Source of the DNA: Rebecca billardiae RCC1528
Lineage: Eukaryota > Haptophyta
DNA length: 64,000 nt
Reading direction: 5' to 3'
NCBI GenBank assembly: GCA_965240325.2
Contig: OZ251226.1
Coordinates: 248,001 to 312,000 of the forward strand
The notes under the pieces were generated by a model. The model searched no databases, was not told where the DNA came from, and saw nothing but the letters and a program-made list of their open reading frames with translations. This document shows positions 19,080 to 33,327 of the stretch, one piece after another (the stretch's first letter is position 1; every line of letters starts with the position of its first letter). The position numbers and the translations under genes are program-made.

Positions 19080-22000
19080 ATGCCGCGCCGGCAGCGCTAC
19101 CCTACGCCGGGCCCGGGCTACTACGAGGTCGGCTCAGCAGCGTGGTGCGACTGCCAGCCTCAGCAGCAGGCGCCGTTCGGCTCGAGCTCGCGGCGATCCA
19201 CGTTTGAGGCCGCGCAGAGCAACACAGGGCCCGGGCAGTATAACGTGAGCAACTACCGCAGCGTGGGCTGCGAATGGCGCTCGTCGCCCAACGCGACGGC
19301 CCATGCGGGCACGCACACGTTCATCTACCGCGCAAAGCGCCGGACGCTACACGAATCGCCCGACTACACGCCGCCGCCAGGCGCATACGAAGTGAAGGAT
19401 TCGTGGAGTCATCGCGGATCCGAGTCGGCATTCCGCTCAGGATCACCGCAGCGCGCACAACAGACGCGCAGCGGCACGCCGGGAGCGGGAGCGTACGACG
19501 TACGTGAGGGTGCGATCAGCGACAGGGGCACCTCGGCCGCGTTCAAGAGCAAAGAGCGCCGCTTCCGCGATGACGAGCCGAGTGGCCCGCTCGGCCCGGG
19601 CGCCTACGAGGCGCATGAGTACCACTCCATGTCGCGCGGTATGCGCCTCCTGCGCCCTACCCGCGCCCCCGCTGCCGTGCTCGTGTGCGTGTGCGATCTC
19701 CGCGAGCAGCTCCCGAAAGGCCGTAGGCCCAGCGCGCGTGCGCGCGGATGAGAGCATGCCCTACACAGCGCATGCGACGGCTGCATGCGTGTGCACGTGC
19801 AGCATGCATGCGCGCCACTCGCGCCTGGCACTCAAAGCTCACACCACGCCCACTCGGCGTCCCTCTCTACCCTGCGCCTCACCATGCTCGCCCACAGGCT
19901 CGTCCCCACGTCGCCGCAGCTCGCCCGCGTTCGCATCGCGCACGCCGCGCGACACCTCGCCAAACAGCCGCGACCCGAGCCCCGGACCCGGCGCGTACGA
20001 CGTGCAGCGCCCGCGGCATCGGGACTCGAACCGGCCATCCGCTGCCTTCCGCTCGGCTCGAAGGCGTGAGAAGAGCGACCAGACCGGCGAACCCGCGGCG
20101 TACGACCCCAAGGTGCGCGCCATCGGCTCTCGTGGCACTTCCTTTGGCTTCAAGTCACGCAGCTCGCAGCGAGATCTCGGCCACGGCGGCGAAGCCACGC
20201 CGGGCCCAGGCCACTACGACTTGCGCGGCGCCGAGGGCAAGGGCACGACATTTGGCTTCAAGTCGAGCTCGGGCCGTGACCTGCACGGTGCCTCGGACAC
20301 GCCCGGCCCCGGCAGCTACGACCTGCGAGGGCCTGAGGGCAAGGGCACCACCTTCGGCTTCAAGTCTGGGTCAGGCCGCGAGCTGCACGGCGCGTCGGAC
20401 ACGCCGGGCCCGGGCAGCTACGACCTGCGCGGCATGGAGGGCAAGGGCACGACTTTCGGCTTCAAGTCGCGCTCAGGCCGCGAGTTGCACGGCGCGTCGG
20501 ACACGCCGGGCCCGGGCAGCTACGACTTGCACGGCGCGCAGGGCAAGGGCACGACGGCGGCGTTCAAGTCACGCTCGGGCCGCGACCTGCGTGCTGACTC
20601 GGACACGCCGGGCCCGGGCAGCTACGACCTGCGCGGCATGGAGGGCAAGGGCACGACTTTCGGCTTCAAGTCGCGCTCAGGCCGCGAGCTGCACGGCGCG
20701 TCGGACACGCCGGGCCCGGGCAGCTACGACTTGCACGGCGCGCAGGGCAAGGGCACGACGGCGGCGTTCAAGTCACGCTCGGGCCGCGACCTGCGTGCTG
20801 ACTCGGACACGCCGGGCCCGGGCAGCTACGACCTGCGCGGCATGGAGGGCAAGGGTACGACTTTCGGCTTCAAGTCGCGCTCAGGCCGCGAGCTGCACGG
20901 CGCGTCGGACACGCCGGGCCCGGGCAGCTACGACCTGCACGGCGCGCAGGGCAAGGGCACGACGGCGGCGTTCAAGTCACGCTCGGGCCGCGACCTGCGT
21001 GCTGACTCGGACACGCCGGGCCCGGGCAGCTACGACCTGCGCGGCATGGAGGGCAAGGGCACGACTTTCGGCTTCAAGTCGCGCTCAGGCCGCGAGCTGC
21101 ACGGCGCGTCGGACACGCCGGGCCCGGGCAGCTACGACCTGCACGGCGCGCAGGGCAAGGGCACGACGGCGGCGTTCAAGTCACGCTCGGGCCGCGACCT
21201 GCACGGCGGATCGGATACGCCGGGCCCGGGCAGCTACGACCTGCGCGGCATGGAGGGCAAGGGTACGACTTTCGGCTTCAAGTCGCGCTCAGGCCGCGAG
21301 CTGCACGGCGCGTCGGACACGCCGGGCCCGGGCAGCTACGACCTGCACGGCGCGCAGGGCAAGGGCACGACGGCGGCGTTCAAGTCACGCTCGGGCCGCG
21401 ACCTGCACGGCGGATCGGATACGCCGGGCCCGGGCAGCTACGACCTGCGCGGCATGGAGGGCAAGGGTACGACTTTCGGCTTCAAGTCGCGCTCAGGCCG
21501 CGAGCTGCACGGCGCGTCGGACACGCCGGGCCCGGGCAGCTACGACCTGCACGGCGCGCAGGGCAAGGGCACGACGGCGGCGTTCAAGTCACGCTCGGGC
21601 CGCGACCTGCACGGCGGATCGGATACGCCGGGCCCGGGCAGCTACGACCTGCGCGGCATGGAGGGCAAGGGTACGACTTTCGGCTTCAAGTCGCGCTCAG
21701 GCCGCGAGCTGCACGGCGCGTCGGACACGCCGGGCCCGGGCAGCTACGACTTGCACGGCGCGCAGGGCAAGGGCACGACGGCGGCGTTCAAGTCACGCTC
21801 GGGCCGCGACCTGCGTGCTGACTCGGATACGCCGGGCCCGGGCAGCTACAACCTGCGCGGCATGGAGGGCAAAGGTACGACTTTCGGCTTCAAGTCGCGC
21901 TCGGGCCGCGAGCTGCACGGCGCGTCGGACACGCCGGGCCCGGGCAGCTACAACCTGCACGGCGCGCAGGGCAAGGGCACTACTGCGGCGTTCAAGTCAC

Positions 22001-25000
22001 GCTCGGGCCGCGACCTGCGTGCTGACTCGGACACGCCGGGCCCGGGCAGCTACGACCTGCGCGGCATGGAGGGCAAGGGCACGACTTTCGGCTTCAAGTC
22101 GCGCTCAGGCCGCGAGCTGCACGGCGCGTCGGACACGCCGGGCCCGGGCAGCTACAACCTGCACGGCGCGCAGGGCAAGGGCACTACTGCGGCGTTCAAG
22201 TCACGCTCGGGCCGCGACCTGCGTGCTGACTCGGACACGCCCGGCCCCGGCAGCTACGACCTGCGCGGCATGGAGGGCAAAGGTACGACTTTCGGCTTCA
22301 AGTCGCGCTCGGGCCGCGAGCTGCACGGCGCATCGGACACGCCGGGCCCGGGCAGCTACGACCTGCGCGGCATGGAGGGCAAGGGCACGACTTTCGGCTT
22401 CAAGTCGCGCTCGGGCCGCGATCTCCACGGCGCGTCCGACACGCCGGGCCCGGGCAGCTACAACCTGCACGGCGCGCAGGGCAAGGGCACGACGGCGGCG
22501 TTCAAGTCGCGCTCGGGCCGTGACCTGCACGGTGCCTCGGACACGCCTGGCCCCGGCAGCTACGACCTGCGCGGCACCGATTCACGCGGCACTACTGCGG
22601 CGTTCAAGTCGCGCTCGGGCCGCGACCTGCGTGCTGACTCGGACACGCCGGGCCCGGGCAGCTACGACCTGCGCGGCATGGAGGGCAAGGGCACGACTTT
22701 TGGCTTCAAGTCGCGCTCAGGCCGCGATCTCCACGGCGCGTCCGACACGCCGGGCCCGGGCAGCTACGACCTGCACGGCGCGCAGGGCAAGGGCACGACG
22801 GCGGCGTTCAAGTCACGCTCGGGCCGCGACCTGCGTGCTGACTCGGACACGCCGGGCCCGGGCAGCTACGACCTGCGCGGCATGGAGGGCAAGGGTACGA
22901 CTTTCGGCTTCAAGTCGCGCTCAGGCCGCGAGCTGCACGGCGCGTCGGACACGCCGGGCCCGGGCAGCTACGACTTGCACGGCGCGCAGGGCAAGGGCAC
23001 GACGGCGGCGTTCAAGTCACGCTCGGGCCGCGACCTGCGTGCTGACTCGGACACGCCCGGCCCCGGCAGCTACGACCTGCGCGGCATGGAGGGCAAGGGC
23101 ACGACTTTTGGCTTCAAGTCGCGCTCAGGCCGCGATCTCCACGGCGCGTCCGACACGCCGGGCCCGGGCAGCTACGACCTGCACGGCGCGCAGGGCAAGG
23201 GCACGACGGCGGCGTTCAAGTCACGCTCGGGCCGCGACCTGCGTGCTGACTCGGACACGCCCGGCCCCGGCAGCTACGACCTGCGCGGCATGGAGGGCAA
23301 GGGCACGACTTTCGGCTTCAAGTCGCGCTCGGGCCGCGATCTCCACGGGGCGTCCGACACGCCGGGCCCGGGCAGCTACGACGTGCGCGGCACCGATTCG
23401 CGCGGCACTACTGCGGCGTTCAAGTCACGCTCGGGCCGCGACCTGCGTGCTGACTCGGACACGCCGGGTCCGGGCAGCTACGACCTGCGCGGCATGGAGG
23501 GCAAGGGTACGACTTTCGGCTTCAAGTCGCGCTCAGGCCGCGATCTTCACGGCGCGTCAGACACGCCGGGCCCGGGCAGCTACGACGTGCGCGGCACCGA
23601 TTCACGCGGCACTACTGCGGCGTTCAAGTCGCGCTCGGGCCGCGACCTGCGTGCTGACTCGGACACGCCGGGTCCGGGCAGCTACGACCTGCGCGGCATG
23701 GAGGGCAAGGGCACGACTTTCGGCTTCAAGTCGCGCTCAGGCCGCGATCTTCACGGCGCATCAGACACGCCGGGCCCGGGCAGCTACGACGTGCGCGGCA
23801 CCGATTCACGCGGCACTACTGCGGCGTTCAAGTCACGCTCGGGCCGCGACCTGCGTACGGACTCGGATACGCCGGGTCCGGGCAGCTATGACCTGCGCGG
23901 CATGGAGGGCAAGGGCACGTCTTTCGGCTTCAAGTCGCGCTCAGGCCGCGATCTTCACGGCGCGTCAGACACGCCGGGCCCGGGCAGCTATGATCACGCC
24001 GCGAGCTCATCTGGAGGCGTTGGCGCGTCTGCGGCTTTCCGATCCCGCTCTCGGCGGGACCTCGGCGGGGCGGATACCTCTACGCCTGGCCCGGGCAGCT
24101 ACGACCTGCGCGGCATGGAGGGCAAGGGCACGACTTTCGGCTTCAAGTCGCGCTCGGGCCGCGATCTCCACGGCGCGTCCGACACGCCGGGCCCGGGCAG
24201 CTACGACCTGCGCGGCACCGATTCGCGCGGCACTACGGCGGCGTTCAAGTCACGCTCGGGCCGCGACCTGCGTACGGACTCGGATACGCCGGGTCCGGGC
24301 AGCTACGACCTGCGCGGCATGGAGGGCAAGGGCACGACTTTCGGCTTCAAGTCGCGCTCGGGCCGCGATCTTCACGGCGCCTCGGACACGCCAGGCCCGG
24401 GCAGCTATGATCACGCCGCGAGCTCATCTGGAGGTGTTGGCGCGACTGCTGCTTTCCGATCCCGCTCTCGGCGGGACCTCGGCGGGGCGGATACCTCTAC
24501 GCCTGGCCCGGGCAGCTACGACCTGCGCAGTGGTGAGGGCAAGGGCACAACTTTTGGCTTCAAGTCGCGCTCGGGCCGTGAGCTGCGTACGGAGTCCGAC
24601 ACGCCGGGCCCGGGCAGCTACGACTTGCACGGCGCGCAGGGCAAGGGCACGACGGCGGCGTTCAAGTCGCGCTCGGGCCGCGACCTGCGTGCCGACTCAG
24701 ACACGCCGGGCCCGGGCAGCTACGACCTTCGTGGTGCAGAGAGCAGAGGTACCACTGCAGCTTTCAGGTCTCGCTCTGGCCGCGATCTCGGTGCCGCCTC
24801 GGATTCGCCGGGGCCGGGCAGCTACGACGTGCGCGGCACCGATTCACGCGGCACTACTGCGGCGTTCAAGTCACGCTCGGGCCGCGACCTGCGTGCTGAC
24901 TCGGACACGCCGGGCCCCGGCAGCTACGACCTCCGTGGTGCAGAGGGCAGAGGTACCACTGCAGCATTCAGGTCTCGCTCTGGCCGCGACCTCGGTGCCG

Positions 25001-27217
25001 CCTCGGACTCGCCAGGCCCGGGCAGCTACGACGTGCGCGGCGCGGAGGGCAAGGGCACGACCGCGGCCTTCAAGTCGCGCTCGGGTCGCGACCGCCACGC
25101 CGACCCGGACATGCCAGGGCCCGGCAGCTACGACGTGCGCGGCGCGGAGGGCAAGGGCACGACCGCAGCCTTCAAGTCGCGCTCGGGTCGCGACCGCCAC
25201 GCCGACCCGGACATGCCAGGGCCCGGCAGCTACGACGTGCGCGGCGCGGAGGGCAAGGGCACGACCGCAGCCTTCAAGTCGCGCTCGGGTCGCGACCGCC
25301 ACGCCGACCCGGACATGCCAGGGCCCGGCAGCTACGACGTGCGCGGCGCGGAGGGCAAGGGCACGACAGCAGCCTTCAAATCGCGCTCGGGTCGCGATCT
25401 CGGAGGGCCGTCGGACTCGCCGGGCCCAGGCAGCTACGATGTGCGCGGCGCGGAGGGCAAGGGCACGACCGCGGCCTTCAAGTCTCGCTCCGGACGCGAG
25501 CGCCAAGCTGACGTGGACATGCCGGGGCCCGGCAGCTACGATGTGCGCAGCGCGGAGGGCAAGGGCACGACTGCAGCCTTCAAGTCTCGCTCGGGTCGCG
25601 ATCGCCACGCCGACTCGGACACGCCCGGACCGGGCAGCTACGACCTGCGCGGCGCGGAGGGCAAGGGCCCCTCGATGGGCCGCGGCTCGCGCTTTGGCGA
25701 GGCGGGCTCGAGCGACCAGGGCCTCATGTACGACATCTCCTGGTACCGCGCCGTCGGCTCCAACAAGGCTTCGGGCGCACAAGCGGCCTTCAGCTCGCGC
25801 ACGCACAGGTCGACGCACAGGTCGGAGGACGAGGGCGTCGGTCCGGGCGCGTACAACGTCGATGCGTACCAGTCAATTGGCAACGGTATGTGGCACGCGC
25901 TGGCCCATCGCGCTTGCGCCGCAGCGCGCCGTCGCGATGAGACTCATCACACCTGTCGTACCCGCTGCGCGCCCAACCGTGCCCGCAGCCTCAAGGCGCG
26001 AGGCGGGGACATCCTCGTTCAAATCGCGCTCAGGCCGGACCACTGACCTCGGCGACACTGAGGCGCCCGGGCCGGGTGCCTACGACGTGCGAACGCAGAG
26101 GGCATCGGATCGGCCATCGGCAGCCTTCAGGTCTCGAACCAAGCAGCGCGATGTGGGGCCGCGCGCTGACGAGCACCCGGGAGTCGGCGCGTACGAGGTC
26201 TCGCGCGGCGGCGTGGGTGGCCGCGGTACGTCGGCTGCCTTCAAGTCGAGGCAGCGCCGCTTCCGCGACCTGGAGGAGGAGGCGGCGCGTCGGTCGGAGG
26301 GCGGACTCATGTACGACATCTCCCACTACCGCGCGGTCGGGGCCGGCTCGGCACACACCGCGCGCTCAGCCTTTGAGTCGCGTTCGGACCGCAGGCTGCA
26401 CGGTGGTGCGGACGATACGCCTGGGCCTGGGAGCTACCCGCAGGAGGTGGGCACGCTCCACTCCACGACCGTCCGCAGCCAGTCGCGCGAGTCCGCCGCG
26501 TTCCGATCGCGCACGGTGCAGCGCACGGCGTGGACAGAGGGCGACTCGCCCGGCGCCGGCGCGTACGACCCAGGCGGTGGCGCCATCAGCGGCAGGGGCA
26601 CGACGGCCGCCTTTGTGAGTCGCGAGCGCCGCTTCCGTGAGCGCGACGATGAGGGCTCGCAGGTTGGGCCCGGCGCGTACAGCGTCGAGACGCACGGCGC
26701 CATTGGTCACGGTGAGTGCCGCGCCTCCTCGCCTCCTGTGCTGCGACGCGCGCCCGCGCACGCGTGCGCTGCGGCTGCATCCCACGCGGCGTGCAGCCTG
26801 CCTGGGGCATGCGGCTGTGAAGCGCAGCGGCCGTTGGTTGCACACGCTCACTCTCGTCCTCCCTCCCTCCCGTCCGCTTCCGCTGCAGCCTCCGATCGCA
26901 CGAGGGACCAGGGCACCGCTAGCTTCAGGTCGCGCTCCGGCCGTGAGCATGGCTACGACAGCGACACGCCTGGCCCCGGCGCGTACGATTCCGGGCGGGC
27001 GACGGCGGCCATCCGCGACGGTCGAGGGACCACCTCGCCCTTCCGCAGCCGGCAGACGCGCTCGGGTGACTTGCAAGGCGAGGGCTCGGGCCTCATGTAT
27101 GACATCTCGTGGTACCGAGCAGTCGGCGCGGGCTCACCGCACAACGCGCGATCGGCATTCAACTCTCAGACGGAGCGCACTGACTTTGCCTACGACGACG
27201 TCTCGCACTCGCCGTAG
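19080..27217 (+). CDS. Giant SHIPPO/STPGR-repeat (ODF3-like) flagellar protein, 2532 residues, four exons
   Basis: Exons are 19080..19638, 19898..25885, 25989..26711 and 26889..27217. The introns (259, 103 and 177 bp) are all GT-AG and all phase 1, and the spliced length is an exact multiple of three. The protein has over fifty copies of a 34-residue unit, TPGPGSYDLRGMEGKGTT plus an FGFKSRSGRxLHGASD half. SHIPPO/STPGR repeats (Pro-Gly-Pro-Gly-x-Tyr) occur in ODF3 and other axonemal or microtubule-associated proteins, so a flagellar microtubule role is likely. Three GLMYDISxYRAVG segments recur (from about 25726, 26306 and 27090). Each intron follows an equivalent GPGAY...Y-x-S-I/M-G block, so the exon ends themselves are repeats. 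Start: the first ATG before YPTPGPGYYEV. The size is unusual, since family members are commonly a few hundred residues. Confidence 0.9.
20200..25660 (+). repeat. Coding 102-bp tandem repeat array with higher-order 204-bp period
   Basis: The unit is 102 bp (34 codons). In the first half two types alternate, one with LRGMEGKGTTFGFKSRSGR and one with LHGAQGKGTTAAFKSRSGR, giving a 204-bp higher-order period. Many units are identical in DNA, including silent sites. Toward the 3' end a third type (VRGAEGKGTTAAFKSRSGR followed by DRHADPDM) repeats in near-identical form. Two insert units carry HAASSSGGVGA (about 23994 and 24411). The pattern fits recent unequal exchange. Confidence 0.95.
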
Positions 27218-27570
27218 CAGTACCGGCTACCGGCACCGCGCATCACTATCGGCGCGGTGCATCCATCAGGGGTTAGCTCGCTCATCAAATATATCGTCGG
27301 CGCTGCGAGTGATGCCTATGCAGCTATATGTGGCCGTAGCCAGTAGTTATACTGACTTACTGTTATGACGCACTGCCACCTGATGGCGGTGATGCCATAC
27401 ATAATACACACCACAGCAACGACTTCTTTTTTAAAGCGGCCGTTAGCGTGTCCAGCGGCCAGATTAATTTTCGAAAAATTACTATGCGCTGCGCGCGCGC
27501 CCCTAGGGGGCGGCGCGCGCGCGCGGCTGGTCCCCCCTGCATGCCCGCACCGTCAGCTGCCTGATTGCCG
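27218..27570. other. Spacer between convergent genes, with dispersed repeat family F
   Basis: About 27408-27480 contains CAGCAACGACTTCTTTTTTAA followed by GCGGCCGTTAGCG. Its inverted counterpart lies at about 30895-30962, so the broken gene between them is bracketed by inverted copies of this short repeat. No coding sequence is seen. Confidence 0.6.
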
Positions 27571-30288
27571 CTACCCAGCCCCGCTACCGTCGCGCGCGAC
27601 ATCCGCGCCGTAAATCACCGTCACCGAGCGGTCCGGCGAGCGCGCCGCCATCAATTTGCTCCTGAGTGCCGAAAACTCCTTCTCCGGAAGCCCAGCCTCC
27701 TCGCGCAGGAGCTTGCGCGCCGTCATGCACTCCGCGATCAGGTCGATCGCGTCGGTCTCCGCCCTGCGCTGCCATTCGCGCTGCCGCTTGGCGTACTTCT
27801 TCAGCCAGAGCCGCCGCACCTTGTCGCCGAACTCCTCTGCCCACGTCGCAAGCGACACGCGGCGCACGAGCTGCGCGACCGTCGAGATGTGCGGCTCCGC
27901 CGTCGACTTCTTCCCCTCGGCGTACTCGCGGACGAATGAGTCGAGTGACTTGCGCGCGTGCACGAGCGGCATCGCACGCTTGGTCACCTGCACGAAATGC
28001 CCCTGCACCTGCTCGTCCGCGAGCTGCACGAGGCGCCCCCGCCGCCTGAGGCGAGACGCCGTCTGCGCCCGCCTCCGTGACCGCCCAGACGTTGAAGCGG
28101 AGCGGTGGGACGTTGTGCGAGCCCTGGCCGGCGAGGCTGGCGAGGCTGACGTAAGCGCCGGTGCACGCCACGATGGCCTTCTGCTCCTCCGCGTAGTCGG
28201 CCGCCTCGGCGCCGCCGCCAAAACCGCCGCCGGCCGCGCTGCCGCCTGCCGAGGCAGTGCTGCCACCGAGGCCGCGCTGCTGCGCGCCGCCGCCGGCCGC
28301 GCCGCCGCCGGCCGCGCCGCCACCAGCCGCACCACCACCCGCACTGTCAGCCGCGCGGCTGGCCGCGCCACATGCCGCGCCACCGGCCACGCGGACGCCA
28401 GCACCGGCTGTGCCGCTAGCCACGCCGCTGCCACTGCCGGCCGCGCCGCCCACGCCGCCGCCCGCGCCCGCGCCCGCGCCCACGTTGCCAGCCGCGCCCC
28501 CGGCCGCGCCCCCGGCCGCGCCGCCGGCCGCGCCACCGGCCGCGCGGACGCCAGCGCCAGCGGTGCCGCCAGCCACGCAGCTGCCGCTGCTGCTGCCACC
28601 AGTGCTGCTGCTGCCGCCCGCACCGGCCGCGCCGCCGCCGGCCGCGCCACCGCCGGCCGCGCCGCCGCCGGCCGCGCCGCCGCCGGCCGCGCCGCCGCCG
28701 GCCGCGCGATCGCGAGCGCTGTCAGCCGCGCCGCTGTCCGCGCCGCCGGCCGCACCTCCGGCCGCGCCTCCAGCCGCGCGGACGCCAACGCCAGCTGTGC
28801 CGCCAGCCACGCCACTGCAGCTGCCGCCCGCGCCGCCCGCGCCGCCGCCAGCACCCGCGCCCGCGTTGCCAGCCGCGCCGCCGGCCGCGTCCGGCCGCGT
28901 CGCCGGGCGCACCGCCGCCTGGCGCGCAGTTGTCGGGCGTGCCGCCGTCGGGCGCGCCGCCACCGGGCCCGCCATCGCCCGCGCTGTCAGCCGCGCCGCC
29001 GGCCGCGCCGCAGGCCGCGCCACCGGCCGCGCGGACGCCAACGCCGGCTGTGTCGCCAGTCACGCCGCTGTCGCTGCAGCTGCCGCCGCTGCTGCCGGCC
29101 GCGCCGGCCGCGCGCGGCCGCGCCGCCGGCCGCGCCGCCGCCGGCAGTGCCGCCGCCGGCCGCGCCACCGCCCGCGCTGTCAGCCGCGCCGCTGGCCGCG
29201 CCGCCGGCCGCGCCACCGGCCGCACGGACGCCAGCGCCGACTGTGCCGCCAGCCACGCCGCTGCCGCTGCCGCTCGCGCCGGCCGCGCCGCCGCCCGTGC
29301 CCGCGGACGCGCCCGCGTTGCCAGCCGCGCCGCCCGCCGCGCCGCCGGCCGCGCCGCCGACCGCGCAACCGGCCGCGCGGACTCCAGCGCCGGCGGCACC
29401 GCCAGCTACGCCGCTACCGCTGCCGCTGCCGCCGCTGCCGCCGGCCGCGCCGCCGGCCGCGTCGCCGGCCGCGCCGCCTGCAGCGCCGCCAGCCGCGCCG
29501 CCCTGCCGCGCTGGCCACGTGCAGCGGCGGCAGCTGGCGGCGCCGGTCGCGGTGGGAGCCGGCCGCTCCGGATCACGTCATTGATCCCGTCGGCGTCCGC
29601 ACTCCATAGCTCGGGCATGTCCGAGTCCGGCCGCTCCGAGATGGCGATCGCCTCCGACGACGCGAGCGCAACACCCTCATAGTTGCGCACGATGGCGATC
29701 GTGGCCGCGCGCGAGTGCGCTGCGTTTGGCCCGTGTCCGCCGAGAGGAGGAGGACATGCGGCTGCCCGCGCGGGCGCGCGGACTTGCCGTAGTGCTCCAA
29801 GCGATCCAGCACGGCGCCCACGGCCTGCGCCCACGGCCGCGCCGCCGACTCGCTGCCGATCATCATCACGCCCGCGCCCGCGTGCTCGCGATTGCGCAGC
29901 GCGCTCTCACGTGAGCCAGCCACCGGCGGCGGGATCGGGTGGCGCATGCCCAGGTTGAGCCACGTCGAGAACTCTCGGGCTGGCGCGAGCCCACGATGCT
30001 CAGTGTGCGGTCCTTCTCGCGCGCCTAGTGCACGACGCCCTCGTCGTCGAGCGAGGTGAAGGCATGCAAGACGAGCGCGTCTCACGAGAAGAGCCGCAGC
30101 TTGGCTACACGCAGCAGGTTGTTCTTCTTCCGCTGGGCCTTGATGGCGACGAGGCTGTTGACGCTGCGCTTGACCTCCGCCAGGTAGTTCTCGTTCGGCA
30201 TGATCGAGTGGTCCACCTCGCTCGCGGCCTCGCGCGCGCGCAGCTTGAGCATCTCGTGCGGCTGAGCGCCGCGGCCATGCGCAGCCAT
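27571..30288 (-). pseudogene. Broken gene with Gly/Ala-rich centre, function unknown
   Basis: Read on the minus strand, protein-like segments follow in order but in changing frames. An N-terminal piece (30288 to about 30085, EVDHSIMPNENYLAEVKRSV) runs into TGA and then TAG stops within otherwise sensible sequence. A frame change leads to GAGVMMIGSESAARPWAQAV (about 29850), another to IAIVRNYEGVALASSEAIAI (about 29680). A long Gly/Ala-rich region (29520-28220) follows, then YAEEQKAIVACTGAYVSLAS, a frame change near the G-run at about 28035-28060, and a helical C-terminus (LVQLADEQVQGHFVQVTKRA onward) ending at 27571. Introns could explain some shifts, but the in-frame stops suggest decay or base errors in G-runs. 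No family is recognised. Confidence 0.5.
28220..29520. repeat. GC-rich minisatellite-like low-complexity tract
   Basis: Dominated by variants of GCCGCCGGCCGCGCC with a longer period of about 170-200 bp marked by repeated GCGGACGCCAGCGCC-type blocks. All six frames are open, so frame choice is uncertain; the minus frame giving Gly/Ala repeats is continuous with flanking protein-like sequence. Confidence 0.85.
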
Positions 30289-30328
30289 GCAGATGCGGCA
30301 GAGACGTGGCGCCCGATGCGTTAGGCAC

Positions 30329-32317
<1,989 letters not shown>

Positions 32318-33215
32318 ATTGACACTGGCCCACAGGGGGGGGTTCCGAATTGGTCCCCCGACCTCGAGCTCGATGGCTGCCGCACGTGCGTGCCCAGCGT
32401 GCCTCGCGCGTGTGCGTGCACGGTAGGGCGTCCCGACAGCGGCGGGGTGGCGTAGATGGTCGCATGGGAGGTGCATCCGTGTGTCGGAGACGTCTCGGCG
32501 CCTCGGTGGCGTGCCCACACCTCTCCTTGTCGCCGCTTGCCTGCTGCGTGCTCGGCCAGCCGTTTGGAGTGCACGCCTGCACGTGCACGGCCAGTGTCGG
32601 GCGGATCGAGCCGTAGCGAGTGTGCTTGCGGGTACTCCCACCCGATGCGGCTCTCTGCCGCCGTCGCAAGCCCTCGCGCGTGTCCTGGAACCTGCCGAAT
32701 CTAGTCGGGCATGCGCCCAACATGCTCGCGAACATTGCCCAGGAATCGCATCAGAAATGCGCTATTTGAAAATAAAACTGGACAGCATGTGGTGTACCAC
32801 CATGACAACACTGAACACGTCGTGGGTTGGAGTGCACGGCTTGGGATTGATGCACGAGAGCTACTACGACGGCGGCAGAGAGCCGCATCGGGTGGGGGTA
32901 CCCGCAAGCACACTCGCTACGGCTCGATCCGCCCGACACTGGCCGTGCACGTGCAGGCGTGCACTCCAAACGGCTGGCCGAGCACGCAGCAGGCAAGCGG
33001 CGACAAGGAGAGGTGTGGGCACGCCACCGAGGCGCCGAGACGTCTCCGACACACGGATGCACCTCCCATGCGACCATCTACGCCACCCCGCCGCTGTCGG
33101 GACGCCCTACCGTGCACGCACACGCGCGAGGCACGCTGGGCACGCACGTGCGGCAGCCATCGAGCTCGAGGTCGGGGGACCAATTCGGAACCCCCCCCTG
33201 TGGGCCAGTGTCAAT
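32318..33215. repeat. Long inverted repeat: 349-bp arms, 200-bp spacer
   Basis: Arms at 32318-32666 and 32867-33215 have equal length. In the stretches I compared by eye they differ at a single site (CTCCCACC against CCCCCACC). The outer boundary is sharp: ATTGACACTGGCCCACAG on the left mirrors CTGTGGGCCAGTGTCAAT on the right. Transcription would give a long RNA hairpin. The right arm ends 112 bp before the aldehyde dehydrogenase start codon. No reading frame is recognised in arms or spacer. Confidence 0.92.
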
Positions 33216-33327
33216 TGGCCGCGAGGAAAGGAGCGACCTCATCATTCGGCACTCACGAAAACACGCGCGATGACTAGGTCAGTGCTGAACCGTTCCACAC
33301 TGCGTGAACCCGATCAACCCCCGCGCG

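Noticed and set aside
19748-27217. A 2489-residue Arg/Ala-rich open frame overlapping the SHIPPO gene
   Set aside because: The 102-bp repeat keeps every frame open. The Arg/Ala product has no domain features, and only its last part coincides with the true spliced frame.
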